Below are positions 15,186-25,154 of a stretch of DNA of 64,000 nucleotides, one piece after another (within the stretch, counting starts at the first letter, position 1; every line of letters begins with the position of its first letter). Source of the stretch: CBDCIS01 sp965217565. Its GTDB lineage: Bacteria > Chloroflexota > Dehalococcoidia > Lucifugimonadales > CATOSD01. Under the pieces are notes generated by a model that saw only the letters and a program-made list of their open reading frames with translations, was not told where the DNA came from and searched no databases. Made by a program: the position numbers and the translations under genes. Location of the stretch: the NCBI GenBank assembly GCA_965217565.1, contig CBDCIS010000003.1, positions 310,001 through 374,000 on the forward strand, given 5' to 3'.

Positions 15186-15330
15186 TAACAGCTTACACCT
15201 AGCTGTTACAGGAGGCAGTCCTTACTTGGCGGGTAAGGTAGCCGTCGCTGTGAGTCCACCACTCCGTTGAACATCCTGATGTTCAACTTGGGTTTCGTTG
15301 CTGCGGAGCCAGGGGTGGTGGACTTGTTTT
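15186..15330 (+). ncRNA. Candidate structured RNA of about 145 nt with intrinsic terminator
   Basis: Three stem structures follow a promoter with no open frame. Hairpin 1 is AACAGCT/AGCTGTT (15187-15207). Hairpin 2 is CCTTAC/GTAAGG (15220-15238), flanked by GGC/GCC. Hairpin 3 is a 13-bp stem, AGTCCACCACTCC with GGGGTGGTGGACT (15253-15265, 15312-15324, one T-G wobble). It encloses a perfect 9-bp hairpin GTTGAACAT/ATGTTCAAC with a four-base loop. The outer stem is followed by TTGTTTT, a terminator-like end. It does not match tmRNA, SRP RNA, RNase P or a riboswitch known to me, and no gene follows that it could control. Confidence 0.55.
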
Positions 15331-15338
15331 AGGCTAGC

Positions 15339-15725
15339 ACCATATATTGGGGTATGTCAACTAAGACTTGGGCCAACTGCGACGTGATTTTCCCACGATA
15401 TTCCGCACGCCGCCCAGCGCTCCGCCCTCGTGAACCTGTGTCAGTTTAGTAGGCATACTGGAAACCCCGTCCTTCCTGGTAGGGGCAATCCTTTGGAGCA
15501 TGTCTCATAATCTCAAAAGGCCGAGATTCTGCCACGTAGGTGTTACTGTTTAACGCATATATTTTAAGAGTTAGGTTGATAAGTGGTAATCTAGTCACCA
15601 TTGTGTGGTATAGCCACGCAGAAGAACCCGAATTTCAAGTGAGTTTGACTTCTGAGACACGCTCCTTGTGGTTGCCTTGGCTGGCCGTCCCATGGCCTGG
15701 CGGCCCACTCACCATATTCAACCGG
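15339..15725. repeat. Long dispersed repeat, copy B, interrupted by MITE3
   Basis: It begins ACCATATATTGGGGTATG like copy A at 13439. The MITE1 part starts at 15436 (CTGTGTCAGTTTAGT), is broken at 15495-15665 by another small element, and resumes with TTGTGGTTGCC. The right terminal repeat is degraded. Confidence 0.7.
15495..15665. mobile_element. Small non-autonomous element (MITE3) inserted in MITE1 copy B
   Basis: 171 bp, AT-richer than its surroundings, bounded by GGAGCATGTCTCA (15495-15507) and TGAGACACGCTCC (15653-15665), which pair with 12 of 13 matches. It has no coding potential. It splits the MITE1 sequence GGGCAATC-CTTGTGGTTGCC. Confidence 0.65.
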
Positions 15726-15745
15726 ATTCCGCCGCCAACCGCCTC

Positions 15746-15775
15746 TTGACATCTCTCGAACACCCGTGCTACCAT
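15746..15775 (+). promoter_or_regulatory. Repeated promoter-like motif with LexA-like box, copy 1
   Basis: TTGACA, an 18-bp spacer containing CGAACACCCGTGC, then TACCAT. Similar copies are at 55932 and 38125. No coding sequence clearly follows. The remaining stretch to leuD (15776-16101) shows no gene. Confidence 0.4.
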
Positions 15776-16101
15776 CGCCTTACCAAGTCCCGCGGCAATC
15801 CGGCGCCGCGCCATGCCGCGCACCCACGAAAACAGGTCGAACGTCATTGCCAACGCCAAACTCTCGAATAGAACTCTCACTCCCTGGAGTCCTGGAGGTG
15901 ACAAAAAGGGGAAACCCTTCTGAGCGCTCAGCTACGAAATGTCACGAAATGTCACACAATGTCGCACTTAGAAAACCTCTTTTGGCGAGTAGCCCTGCCT
16001 TCACAATGAAAAGGCCCTGTCCGCAACTTATGCGAGCGGGAATCGTACTGTGGTATATTGTTGGCTGAAGAAAACCCCGAACCAGAAACGGAGAAGAGAC
16101 G

Positions 16102-16716
16102 TTGGAACCTTTCGTAAAGCACAAGGGCGCGGTGGCGCCGATAAACCGCGTGAACGTTGACACCGACCAGATTATCCCCAAGCAGTTCCTCAAGCGCATC
16201 GAGAGGACGGGCTTCGGGCAGTTCCTCTTCAACGACTGGCGCTTCAACGAGGACGGCTCTCCTAACCCCGACTTCATCCTGAACAAGCCGGGCTACGAGG
16301 GCGCGTCGGTGCTGGTCGCCGGACGCAACTTCGGCTCCGGCTCGTCCCGCGAGCACGCGCCCTGGGCGTTGCAGGACTACGGCTTTCGCTGCGTTATCGC
16401 GCCCAGTTTCGCCGACATCTTCTACAGCAATTGCTTCCAGAACGGCCTGCTGCCGGTGACGCTGCCGGAGGAGACGGTGGAGCGTATCCTGGCAAAGGCG
16501 GAGGCGAACCCCGGCTACAACCTGAGCGTCGATCTGGACAGCCTGCGCGTATGGGACGACGACGAAGAGGTCGTCGCCACGTTCGACGTGGAAGCCTTCC
16601 GCCGCCACCTGCTGCTCAACGGCCTGGACGACATCAGCCTGACGCTGGAGCACGAGGACGCCATAGCCGCCTACGAAGCCAGACGCGGGCCGCATGGCAG
16701 GGTTGCGACGGTTTAG
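16102..16716 (+). CDS. leuD: 3-isopropylmalate dehydratase small subunit
   Basis: A 204-residue protein of the bacterial (E. coli-like) LeuD type. It begins FVKHKGAVAPINRVNVDTDQIIPKQFLK and has AGRNFGSGSSREHAPWALQDYGFRCVIAPSFADIF. It forms isopropylmalate isomerase with LeuC in leucine synthesis. The start is TTG at 16102 with GGAGAAGAGA upstream. No leuC or other leu gene is in the window, so it is either an isolated small-subunit gene or at the end of a dispersed pathway. Confidence 0.93.
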   Translation: MEPFVKHKGAVAPINRVNVDTDQIIPKQFLKRIERTGFGQFLFNDWRFNEDGSPNPDFILNKPGYEGASVLVAGRNFGSGSSREHAPWALQDYGFRCVIAPSFADIFYSNCFQNGLLPVTLPEETVERILAKAEANPGYNLSVDLDSLRVWDDDEEVVATFDVEAFRRHLLLNGLDDISLTLEHEDAIAAYEARRGPHGRVATV

Positions 16717-16793
16717 CCGAGCGCGAGCACCGCGGCTTACCGCCGCCGCAAAGCGACCGTCGCGGCGCCTGAACCTCGCTCAGGAGACCCGCA

Positions 16794-17444
16794 ATGCCGT
16801 TGGTAGCCTTGTCCATGACATTCGCGACACTGCTGGTAGTCGCCAACATCGTCGCCGTCAAGCCCCTCGGATTGGGCGATTGGGTCTTGCCGGCGGGCAT
16901 CATCGCCTACCCGTTCACCTTCCTCGTCACGGACACGTTGTCCGAGGTGTACGGACGGAAAGCCGCGACGCGCGTGGTGTGGCTCGGATTCGCGTTGAGT
17001 GTCTTGATGGTGCTCCTGGTTTACGCTGCCAAGATTCTGCCCGGGGCCGGCTTCTGGGAAGGGCAGGACGCCTTCGACACCACCCTCGGATCCGTACCGC
17101 GAATCGTGCTGGGCTCGATGGTCGCGTTCCTGGTGAGTCAGCACAACGACGTGATAGTGTTTCATCTCGTGCGCCGTCTCACAGGTGGACGTCACCTGTG
17201 GCTCCGCAACAACGCCTCCACGGTCGTCTCTCAAGCCATCGACACCGTTATATTCATCGCGATCGCCTTTGGCGGCACGGTGCCGGCGGGCACGCTGCTG
17301 AACATGATGGCAACTCAGTACGTGGTGAAGGTGGGCATCGCGGTCGTAGATACGCCGTTCGTCTATGCGCTCGTAGGTGCGATCCGGCGTCGGGAGGGCA
17401 CCAGCGAGGCGGATGAGGTTGCAGCACCCGGAGCGGTTGAGTGA
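16794..17444 (+). CDS. Queuosine precursor transporter (YhhQ/VUT family)
   Basis: A 216-residue membrane protein with about six hydrophobic segments. It has the family segments ANIVAVKPLGLGDWVLPAGIIAYPFTFLVTDTLSEVYGRKAATRVVWLGF and NNASTVVSQAIDTVIFIAIAFGG. YhhQ proteins import 7-cyano-7-deazaguanine or related bases for tRNA queuosine. It starts 77 bp after leuD. A TCAGGAGA site precedes the ATG. Confidence 0.88.
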   Translation: MPLVALSMTFATLLVVANIVAVKPLGLGDWVLPAGIIAYPFTFLVTDTLSEVYGRKAATRVVWLGFALSVLMVLLVYAAKILPGAGFWEGQDAFDTTLGSVPRIVLGSMVAFLVSQHNDVIVFHLVRRLTGGRHLWLRNNASTVVSQAIDTVIFIAIAFGGTVPAGTLLNMMATQYVVKVGIAVVDTPFVYALVGAIRRREGTSEADEVAAPGAVE

Positions 17445-17477
17445 GCCGGATGTGGTGGAGCAAGCCCCTGCCGCCCC

Positions 17478-19325
<1,848 letters not shown>

Positions 19326-19371
19326 CGGAACATCTTCCCCTACGACGTACAGCCAGGTCGGGACGTTACCT

Positions 19372-22323
19372 TTACGTGCTGTTCATTATAACATCTCTCG
19401 ACCTCGAACCGTCGCTTGGGCCAACGATTCCTCGATCCTCGAGCTCGTCCATCAGCCGGGCCGCGCGCGGGTACCCGATTCGCAGGCGTCGCTGGAGCAG
19501 CGACGTCGAAATTTTGCTGTGGGTCTGCGCCATGCCCACCGCCTTATCCAGCATTTCATCGGCCGTATCGCCGTCCATGCCGTCTTGACCTTCGCCGTCT
19601 TCGTCATCGAGTACAGCCTTGAGCGAAATGCTTCGCACATAGGCCCAGGGGGTCGTCTGCCAGAAGTTGACCAGGTGTTCAACCTCCCTGTCCGAGATGA
19701 AGACGCCCTGTACGCGCTCCGGTCTCGATGCGTCGAGCGGCAGGTACAGCATGTCACCGCGCCCAAGCAGCTTGTCCGCGCCGTTGGTGTCCAGGATGGT
19801 TCGCGAGTCCACCTGCGACGTTACACCGAAGCTTATCCTGCTGGGGAAGTTCGCCTTGATGAGTCCCGTCACGACGTCGACTGAGGGCCTCTGCGTAGCC
19901 ACGACGAGATGTATCCCCGTCGCCCTGCCCAGTTGGGCCAGGCGGCACAACGCCTGCTCGACGTCGAACGCCGCGGACATCATCAGGTCCGCCAACTCGT
20001 CTATCGCCACCACCAGCATAGGCATCTTTTCGGGCATCCTCTCGTTGTACGCCTCGATGTTTCGGACGCCCGCCTCTTCCATTCTGCGGTAGCGGTCCAG
20101 CATCTCCCTTATCATTCCCTTGAGCAGACCAACTACCTGGTCGGTCTCCACGACAACCGGCGTCAACAGGTGAGGAATGCCGTTGTACGGCGTGAGCTCG
20201 ACTCGCTTGGGATCGATCAGCAGCAGGCGTAGCTCAGCCGGGCTCTTCTCCATTATGAGCGACGATATGATGCCGTTGAGGCAGGCGCTCTTGCCGCTGC
20301 CGGTGGCGCCGGCGACTAGCAGGTGGGGCATCTTCGCCAGGTCTATAACCATGGTCTCGCCGCCGCTCCCTTTGCCTAGCGCTACCGGCAGGTGCCCGCT
20401 CTCTCGAATACGCTTGAAAGCGTCGCTCTCCATGACCGAGCGCAGGGACACCGCGCCCGGATTGGGGTTGGGAATCTCGATGCCAATCAAAGACTTCCCC
20501 ATCACAGGTGTCTCAATGCGTATGCTGGGGGTCTTCAGGGCCAGAGCCAGGTCTTTCTCCCGAGAGAGTATGCTGCCCACCTTGACGCGGGTCTTGGTCT
20601 CCTCCCGTCTCACGATGGGCTTGCCGAACTCGTCCAGCTTCGGGCGGCCATCCTCGTCCGTCTCCCTCACTTGTCTGTAGCGGCGCACCCAACCCGGAAT
20701 CAGCCCGTACATCGTCACTCGTGGGCCAGGCCTGATCTGGCCTATCTCAACTTCGACCCCGTACTCCGAGAGAGTATGCCGAATAGTCTCGCCGGTCCCC
20801 AACATCTCCTTGTCCGTGACGCCGCCCTCTGGAAGCTCTCGCAAAAAGTCCGTCGTAGGGAGCGTCCATTCCATCGCCATAGGGCGCGCTTCGGGGGCGA
20901 AGCCAGGCTCAAGCTCATCTCCGCCATTTAGCGGCGTCTCACTTGCGTCGGTGCTGAAAGACCCCCAGAGGCTGTTGAACTTGGTGTCATCGGAAGAGAA
21001 GAGTCGCTCTGGAAGACCATTCGCCGCCGCCGATTCCACGACTACTCCGGCATCCAGGTCGTCTTCTTGTTGGCTGAGTGTCTCCTGGTACTCCTCTTCC
21101 GACATTCCGTTTTCGTAGCCGTCGGCCTCCGGCGTGTCGTGTCCGTTCGTCGCATACGCTTCTTCCGCGCTCCCTACGATTGAGTAGCCGTAGTCTGCCG
21201 GGGAACCGGGCCGGACGGAGTCGCCGCTAATCGACGCCTCTGGGCCAAGGTCGAGATTGTCCTCCGCTGTTTCCACGCCGTTGTCCTCGAACGCGCTCCC
21301 GCTGGCGTATGGCGATGGCGCCTCGGAGGGTGCGTCAGGGTCCGCGTCGAGGTCGAACTCACCGGCTTCGATCCCCGCGCCGTCGTCCCCGAACGCGCTC
21401 GCATACGGAGAAACCATGTCGGGCTGAGCGTTCGGCCCCGCGTCGAGCATCTGCGGCTCCACTCGGAGGTCGAACTCGGCTGCCGCGACTCCCGCACCCT
21501 CACCCTCGAACACGCTTGTGCGGGCATACGGAGAAAGGAACGCGGGCTGTGTGTTTGACTCCACGTCGGGCATCGGCGACTCCGGTCTGAAGTCGAAGTG
21601 GGCTGCCGCGACTCCCGTGCCGTCGTCCCCGAACGCGCTCGCGCTCCTATACGGAGAAAAGGCGTCGGCCTCCGCCTGCTGTACATACGCGGTTGACGCG
21701 GTTTGCTCAGGCTCCTCCGCGCTCTTGTCCGAGCGTAACAGGTTGGCGACGCCCTTGACCGCCACGATTAGAATGACGTAGGCAAACACGACGGCCCTTA
21801 CGAGCACGGCCGCTGCCTCGCTGGACAGGACGGGGGCCACCAGGAACGCGCCGACTACGAAAACCAGCGCGAGCCGCAGCGCGGCCAGCCAGGTGACGGA
21901 ACCAATGACAGCCTGCCCCGCGTAACCCCCAAGCGATACGTCGCCGTACAGCGTGAACGCCGCGAGCGTCCCCCTGGACGGCTGGAAGAACGCCATCGCG
22001 CCCAACATCAGCACAACGAGCGCGACCGAACCCAGCCAGAGTCTATACTTCCTGAACCACGACCTCCGGAGGGCCAGGGTGATAACGAACACGGCCAGCC
22101 ACAAGGCCACCGGCACAACCCCCAGCCCAAGCGCGGATATGATAGCGTCCGTCACCGAAAGGAAGAAATCGCCTATCGGGCCGCGGAACCAGTAAACGGC
22201 CCCCGCTCCCGCCGCCACGAGCGCGGTTGCCGCGACAATGCCAATTGCCAACCATGGGGGAGAGTGTCGCTCGGGCTTGGATTTCTCGGAACCTGCCTGT
22301 TTCTTCTTAGCCATAGCATTCAA
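19372..22323 (-). CDS. ftsK: FtsK/SpoIIIE DNA translocase
   Basis: A 983-residue chromosome-segregation motor. Residues about 25-190 hold four or five membrane segments. Residues 200-500 form an acidic linker with tandem repeats. The motor has the alpha-domain GVEVEIGQIRPGPRVTMYGL, Walker A GATGSGKS at 672-679 and LLLIDPKRVELTPYNGIPHL. The C-terminus is the gamma winged helix (SLLQRRLRIGYPRAARLMDELEDRGIVGPSDGSRSRDV) that reads KOPS-like sequences. Within the alpha domain there is an extra charged insert (RQVRETDEDGRPKLDEFGKP). The start is either 22323 or the ATG nine bases further in. Confidence 0.95.
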   Translation of the reverse strand: MNAMAKKKQAGSEKSKPERHSPPWLAIGIVAATALVAAGAGAVYWFRGPIGDFFLSVTDAIISALGLGVVPVALWLAVFVITLALRRSWFRKYRLWLGSVALVVLMLGAMAFFQPSRGTLAAFTLYGDVSLGGYAGQAVIGSVTWLAALRLALVFVVGAFLVAPVLSSEAAAVLVRAVVFAYVILIVAVKGVANLLRSDKSAEEPEQTASTAYVQQAEADAFSPYRSASAFGDDGTGVAAAHFDFRPESPMPDVESNTQPAFLSPYARTSVFEGEGAGVAAAEFDLRVEPQMLDAGPNAQPDMVSPYASAFGDDGAGIEAGEFDLDADPDAPSEAPSPYASGSAFEDNGVETAEDNLDLGPEASISGDSVRPGSPADYGYSIVGSAEEAYATNGHDTPEADGYENGMSEEEYQETLSQQEDDLDAGVVVESAAANGLPERLFSSDDTKFNSLWGSFSTDASETPLNGGDELEPGFAPEARPMAMEWTLPTTDFLRELPEGGVTDKEMLGTGETIRHTLSEYGVEVEIGQIRPGPRVTMYGLIPGWVRRYRQVRETDEDGRPKLDEFGKPIVRREETKTRVKVGSILSREKDLALALKTPSIRIETPVMGKSLIGIEIPNPNPGAVSLRSVMESDAFKRIRESGHLPVALGKGSGGETMVIDLAKMPHLLVAGATGSGKSACLNGIISSLIMEKSPAELRLLLIDPKRVELTPYNGIPHLLTPVVVETDQVVGLLKGMIREMLDRYRRMEEAGVRNIEAYNERMPEKMPMLVVAIDELADLMMSAAFDVEQALCRLAQLGRATGIHLVVATQRPSVDVVTGLIKANFPSRISFGVTSQVDSRTILDTNGADKLLGRGDMLYLPLDASRPERVQGVFISDREVEHLVNFWQTTPWAYVRSISLKAVLDDEDGEGQDGMDGDTADEMLDKAVGMAQTHSKISTSLLQRRLRIGYPRAARLMDELEDRGIVGPSDGSRSRDVIMNST
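21244..21657 (-). repeat. Tandem repeats in the FtsK linker
   Basis: Four units begin with SPY at residues 223, 264, 305 and 337. The consensus is SPYASASAFGDDGxGVAAAEF followed by acidic and Pro-rich residues, with unit lengths 41, 41 and 32. DNA identity between units is visible (repeated blocks such as CCGTCGTCCCCGAACGCGCT). Confidence 0.8.
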
Positions 22324-22342
22324 CCCTGCATGTGTCTTGGAA

Positions 22343-22543
22343 CCTGTTTCAATTTAGTGACTATCTCAAAACTACTCTGGAGCATCAAAGTTTCGCATCT
22401 CAACGCACGTGGGTTCCCGCTTTCGCGGGAAAGACGGCGCTTTTGAGGTAGTAGGGGCAGGTCTTGTGCCTGCCCTCTTTCCCATACCTGGGCGCCCACA
22501 AGGGACGCCCCTACGGACGGGCCGCCAACTAAACTGGTACAGC
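22343..22543. mobile_element. MITE1 copy with MITE2 nested inside
   Basis: The left end CTGTTTCAATTTAGT (22343-22357) and the right end ACTAAACTGGTACAG (22529-22543) are the MITE1 terminal repeats. Between them, 22361-22451 is a different 91-bp element starting CTATCTCAAAA and ending TTTTGAGGTAG, whose longer inverted copy is at 41239-41357. MITE2 contains the hairpin TTCCCGC-TTTC-GCGGGAA. The block occupies most of the spacer between ftsK and the RNase J gene. Confidence 0.75.
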
Positions 22544-22621
22544 ATCGTTACGGCGAGACAGAGATTCGCCAGAAGATCAAGAAGCGTGCGTTAAACCACC
22601 AGCCCGACAAGAGGCGATCGC

Positions 22622-24274
22622 TTAAATCTTCTCGATAACGACGAGGACTGTGGGACGCCTCCGCGTCTCCCTGTACAGGAACTTGGAGATGGTGTCGGTT
22701 AACCTGGCCCTGGCCCTTTCCAACTCTAGATTGTGGATGCCTTCCTCTTCTAGGCTTGAGAGGGCTATTTTGGAGGTTTTTTCAAACAGGTCCTGGCTTT
22801 CGTCCATCTCCACAAAACCCGATGATACTACGGCAGGAGGCCTGAGCACTTCTCCCTCGCTGACGGTGGCAAGCACCACCACGATACCGTTCCTGGCAAG
22901 GCGCCGGCGGTCGGCCAGCGTCTCGCTGTGCATATTCCATAGCGTATGCCCATCCACGAAGACGTGGCCTGCGGGAACGCTGCCGACCACCTCTCCGCCG
23001 TCAGCGGAAAGCTCCAGTACATCCCCGTCGGTCAGCACGAAGGTATTGGACTCGGGTATGCCCATAGACCGCGCGAGGGAGGCGTGGGCCACGAGGTGCC
23101 GGTATTCGCCGTGGACCGGCACGAAGTGCCGCGGCTTGACCAGGCTGAGCATCATCTTGAGCTCTTCCTGGCTGGCGTGGCCGTGGACATGCACGAGGGC
23201 GATGCGGCTGTGCAGGACCTCCGCTCCTCGCATGAAGAGGTTGTCGATGGTCTTGGCGATGACGGTCTCGTTGCCCGGTATGGGAGATGCGGAGATTATC
23301 ACCGTATCGCCAGGGCCGACCTCGATGTCCTGGTGCTCGCCGTTGGCGATGCGCACCAGCGCCGAGGTGGGTTCGCCCTGGCTGCCAGTGGCCACGATCA
23401 CTATCCGGTCGTCCGGCAGTTGACGCGCCTCGTTCATCGAGACGAGCGTGCCCTCGGGAACGTCGAGATAGCCCATGTTCAGGGCCATCTTCACGTTGTT
23501 GGCCATACTGCGCCCCACCACTGTCACTTTTCGATCGTACTTCACGGCGGCGTTGATGACTTGCTGAATTCGGGAGATCAAGGAGGCGAAGGTCGCGACC
23601 ATAACGCGCCCGCCCGCCTCACCGATAGCTCTGTCGAGCGCCTCGCCGACAACCTGTTCGGACTCCGTGTAGCCCTTGACCTCCGCGTAGGTCGAGTCTG
23701 AGAACAGGAGCAGTGTTCCGCCGGCGGTCAGCTGGGCCAACGTAGAGAAATCGGTCGCGTTGGAGTCCACGGGCGTGTGGTCTATCTTGAAGTCCCCTGT
23801 GTGTACGACCAGGCCCAACGGCGTGGTGATCGCGATCCCCATCGCGTCGGGAATCGAGTGGCAAACGCGGAAGAACTCTACACGGAACTTGCCTATCCTG
23901 AACGGGGATTGCGGCTCGATAACGTTCAACCTGGCCTCACGCAGCAGGCCGCGCTCGCGCAGCTTGACCGTAATCAGGCCGTGGGCCAGGCGGGAGGCGT
24001 AAACGGGCACGTCCAACTCTGAGAGCACGTAGGGCAGCGCGCCAATGTGGTCCTCGTGGCCGTGCGTGATGAGAATGGCCTTTACCTTGTCTCTGTTCTC
24101 TACAAGGTAGGTGATGTCGGGGATGGCGAAGTCCGCGCCCGGCATGTCCTCTTCGGGAAACAGCACCCCCGCGTCGATGACGATAATCTCGCCATCGTAC
24201 TCGAGGGCCATCATGTTCTGGCCTATCTCACCGAGGCCGCCCAGAGGTATCGCTCTTAGAGGAATTTCGGGCAT
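22622..24274 (-). CDS. rnj: Ribonuclease J
   Basis: A 550-residue metallo-beta-lactamase/beta-CASP RNase with endo- and 5'-exonuclease activity in mRNA decay and rRNA maturation. The zinc motif HGHEDHIGALPYVL, the segment VHTGDFKIDHTPVD and VHVHGHASQEELKMML with VPVHGEYRHLVAHA are all present, followed by the C-terminal domain. The ATG is six bases after the uracil-DNA glycosylase stop, so translation is probably coupled. Confidence 0.95.
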   Translation of the reverse strand: MPEIPLRAIPLGGLGEIGQNMMALEYDGEIIVIDAGVLFPEEDMPGADFAIPDITYLVENRDKVKAILITHGHEDHIGALPYVLSELDVPVYASRLAHGLITVKLRERGLLREARLNVIEPQSPFRIGKFRVEFFRVCHSIPDAMGIAITTPLGLVVHTGDFKIDHTPVDSNATDFSTLAQLTAGGTLLLFSDSTYAEVKGYTESEQVVGEALDRAIGEAGGRVMVATFASLISRIQQVINAAVKYDRKVTVVGRSMANNVKMALNMGYLDVPEGTLVSMNEARQLPDDRIVIVATGSQGEPTSALVRIANGEHQDIEVGPGDTVIISASPIPGNETVIAKTIDNLFMRGAEVLHSRIALVHVHGHASQEELKMMLSLVKPRHFVPVHGEYRHLVAHASLARSMGIPESNTFVLTDGDVLELSADGGEVVGSVPAGHVFVDGHTLWNMHSETLADRRRLARNGIVVVLATVSEGEVLRPPAVVSSGFVEMDESQDLFEKTSKIALSSLEEEGIHNLELERARARLTDTISKFLYRETRRRPTVLVVIEKI

Positions 24275-24280
24275 CGAGAT

Positions 24281-24895
24281 CTATTCAAACAGGCTCAATT
24301 GCTGTGTGGTGGACGCCGCATCCCGCTCTTCCTCTTCGGGCAACCGGTTTACGCTCTCGATGAGGGACGGCAGGCTTCGGAAATCGTTCTCCAACGCGGG
24401 GCGCAGTCGCGGGTTGTGAAGGGCCGCGGCGGGATGGTACATGGGGAATACCACCAGGTTGTTCCATCGCCTGGGCTTCCCGCGCGCCTTGCTGATAGCC
24501 TCTCCTGGGAAGAACTTGGAGAACGAGTACCTGCCCAGGGCGACCACGACTTTGGGAAGGATCAGTTCGAGCTGCTCATCCAGATAGGGTTGGCAGGCTC
24601 GTATCTCGCCAGGCAGCGGATCGCGGTTGTTCGGCGGGCGGCACTTGAGCATGTTGGTGATATAAACGTCCTCCCGGCTCAGGCCGATAGTGGCGAGCAG
24701 CTGGGTCAGAAGGTTGCCCGCGGGGCCCACGAACGGCCGCCCGTCGCGGTCTTCGTAGAAGCCGGGGCCTTCCCCGACGAACATCACGTCCGCATTGCGA
24801 GAGCCTTCGCCAGGCACGGCCTGCGTCCGCTTCTCTGAGAGCGTGCATTTCGTGCAGGCGTTGACTCTCTTGATAAGATCGTCGAAATTGGACAT
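24281..24895 (-). CDS. Type-4 uracil-DNA glycosylase (4Fe-4S)
   Basis: A 204-residue enzyme that removes uracil from DNA. It has VNACTKCTLSEKRTQAVPGEGSRNADVMFVGEGPG, the uracil-binding region EDRDGRPFVGPAGNLL, ITNMLKCRPPNNRDP and FPMYHPAAAL. Cys residues at the start and in KCRPP and the following ACQ segment fit the iron-sulfur cluster. The start at 24895 is chosen by homology; the longer frame adds repeat-like residues. The C-terminal QLSLF matches the beta-clamp-binding consensus, suggesting recruitment to the replisome. Confidence 0.9.
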   Translation of the reverse strand: MSNFDDLIKRVNACTKCTLSEKRTQAVPGEGSRNADVMFVGEGPGFYEDRDGRPFVGPAGNLLTQLLATIGLSREDVYITNMLKCRPPNNRDPLPGEIRACQPYLDEQLELILPKVVVALGRYSFSKFFPGEAISKARGKPRRWNNLVVFPMYHPAAALHNPRLRPALENDFRSLPSLIESVNRLPEEEERDAASTTQQLSLFE

Positions 24896-25017
24896 CGCGA
24901 CCAACGGCGCTCCTCGACAGGCCCCGGCTCCTCCGCGAAGGAAGGGAAACGGGCCATCCAGGAGGGGGTTCCGGTACGCGCACATAGTAGCAGGTGGTCA
25001 CGGGCGCGTCAACGCCG

Positions 25018-25075
25018 GTAGGGGCAGGTCTTGTGCTTGCCCTCTTTCCCATACCTGGGATTGCCTCTACCACGG
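25018..25075. repeat. Partial MITE1 repeat
   Basis: It carries GTAGGGGCAGGTCTTGTGCT and CCCATACCTGGG, matching the internal part of the family; both terminal repeats are missing. It lies between the divergently transcribed glycosylase and ADH genes. Confidence 0.6.
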
Positions 25076-25154
25076 AGATTGACGCCGCATTGTGGATGCG
25101 CTAGTGTTTGGGCTGAGAAGCGCGGGCCAACCCGACCTGGACGATGGAGGCAAC

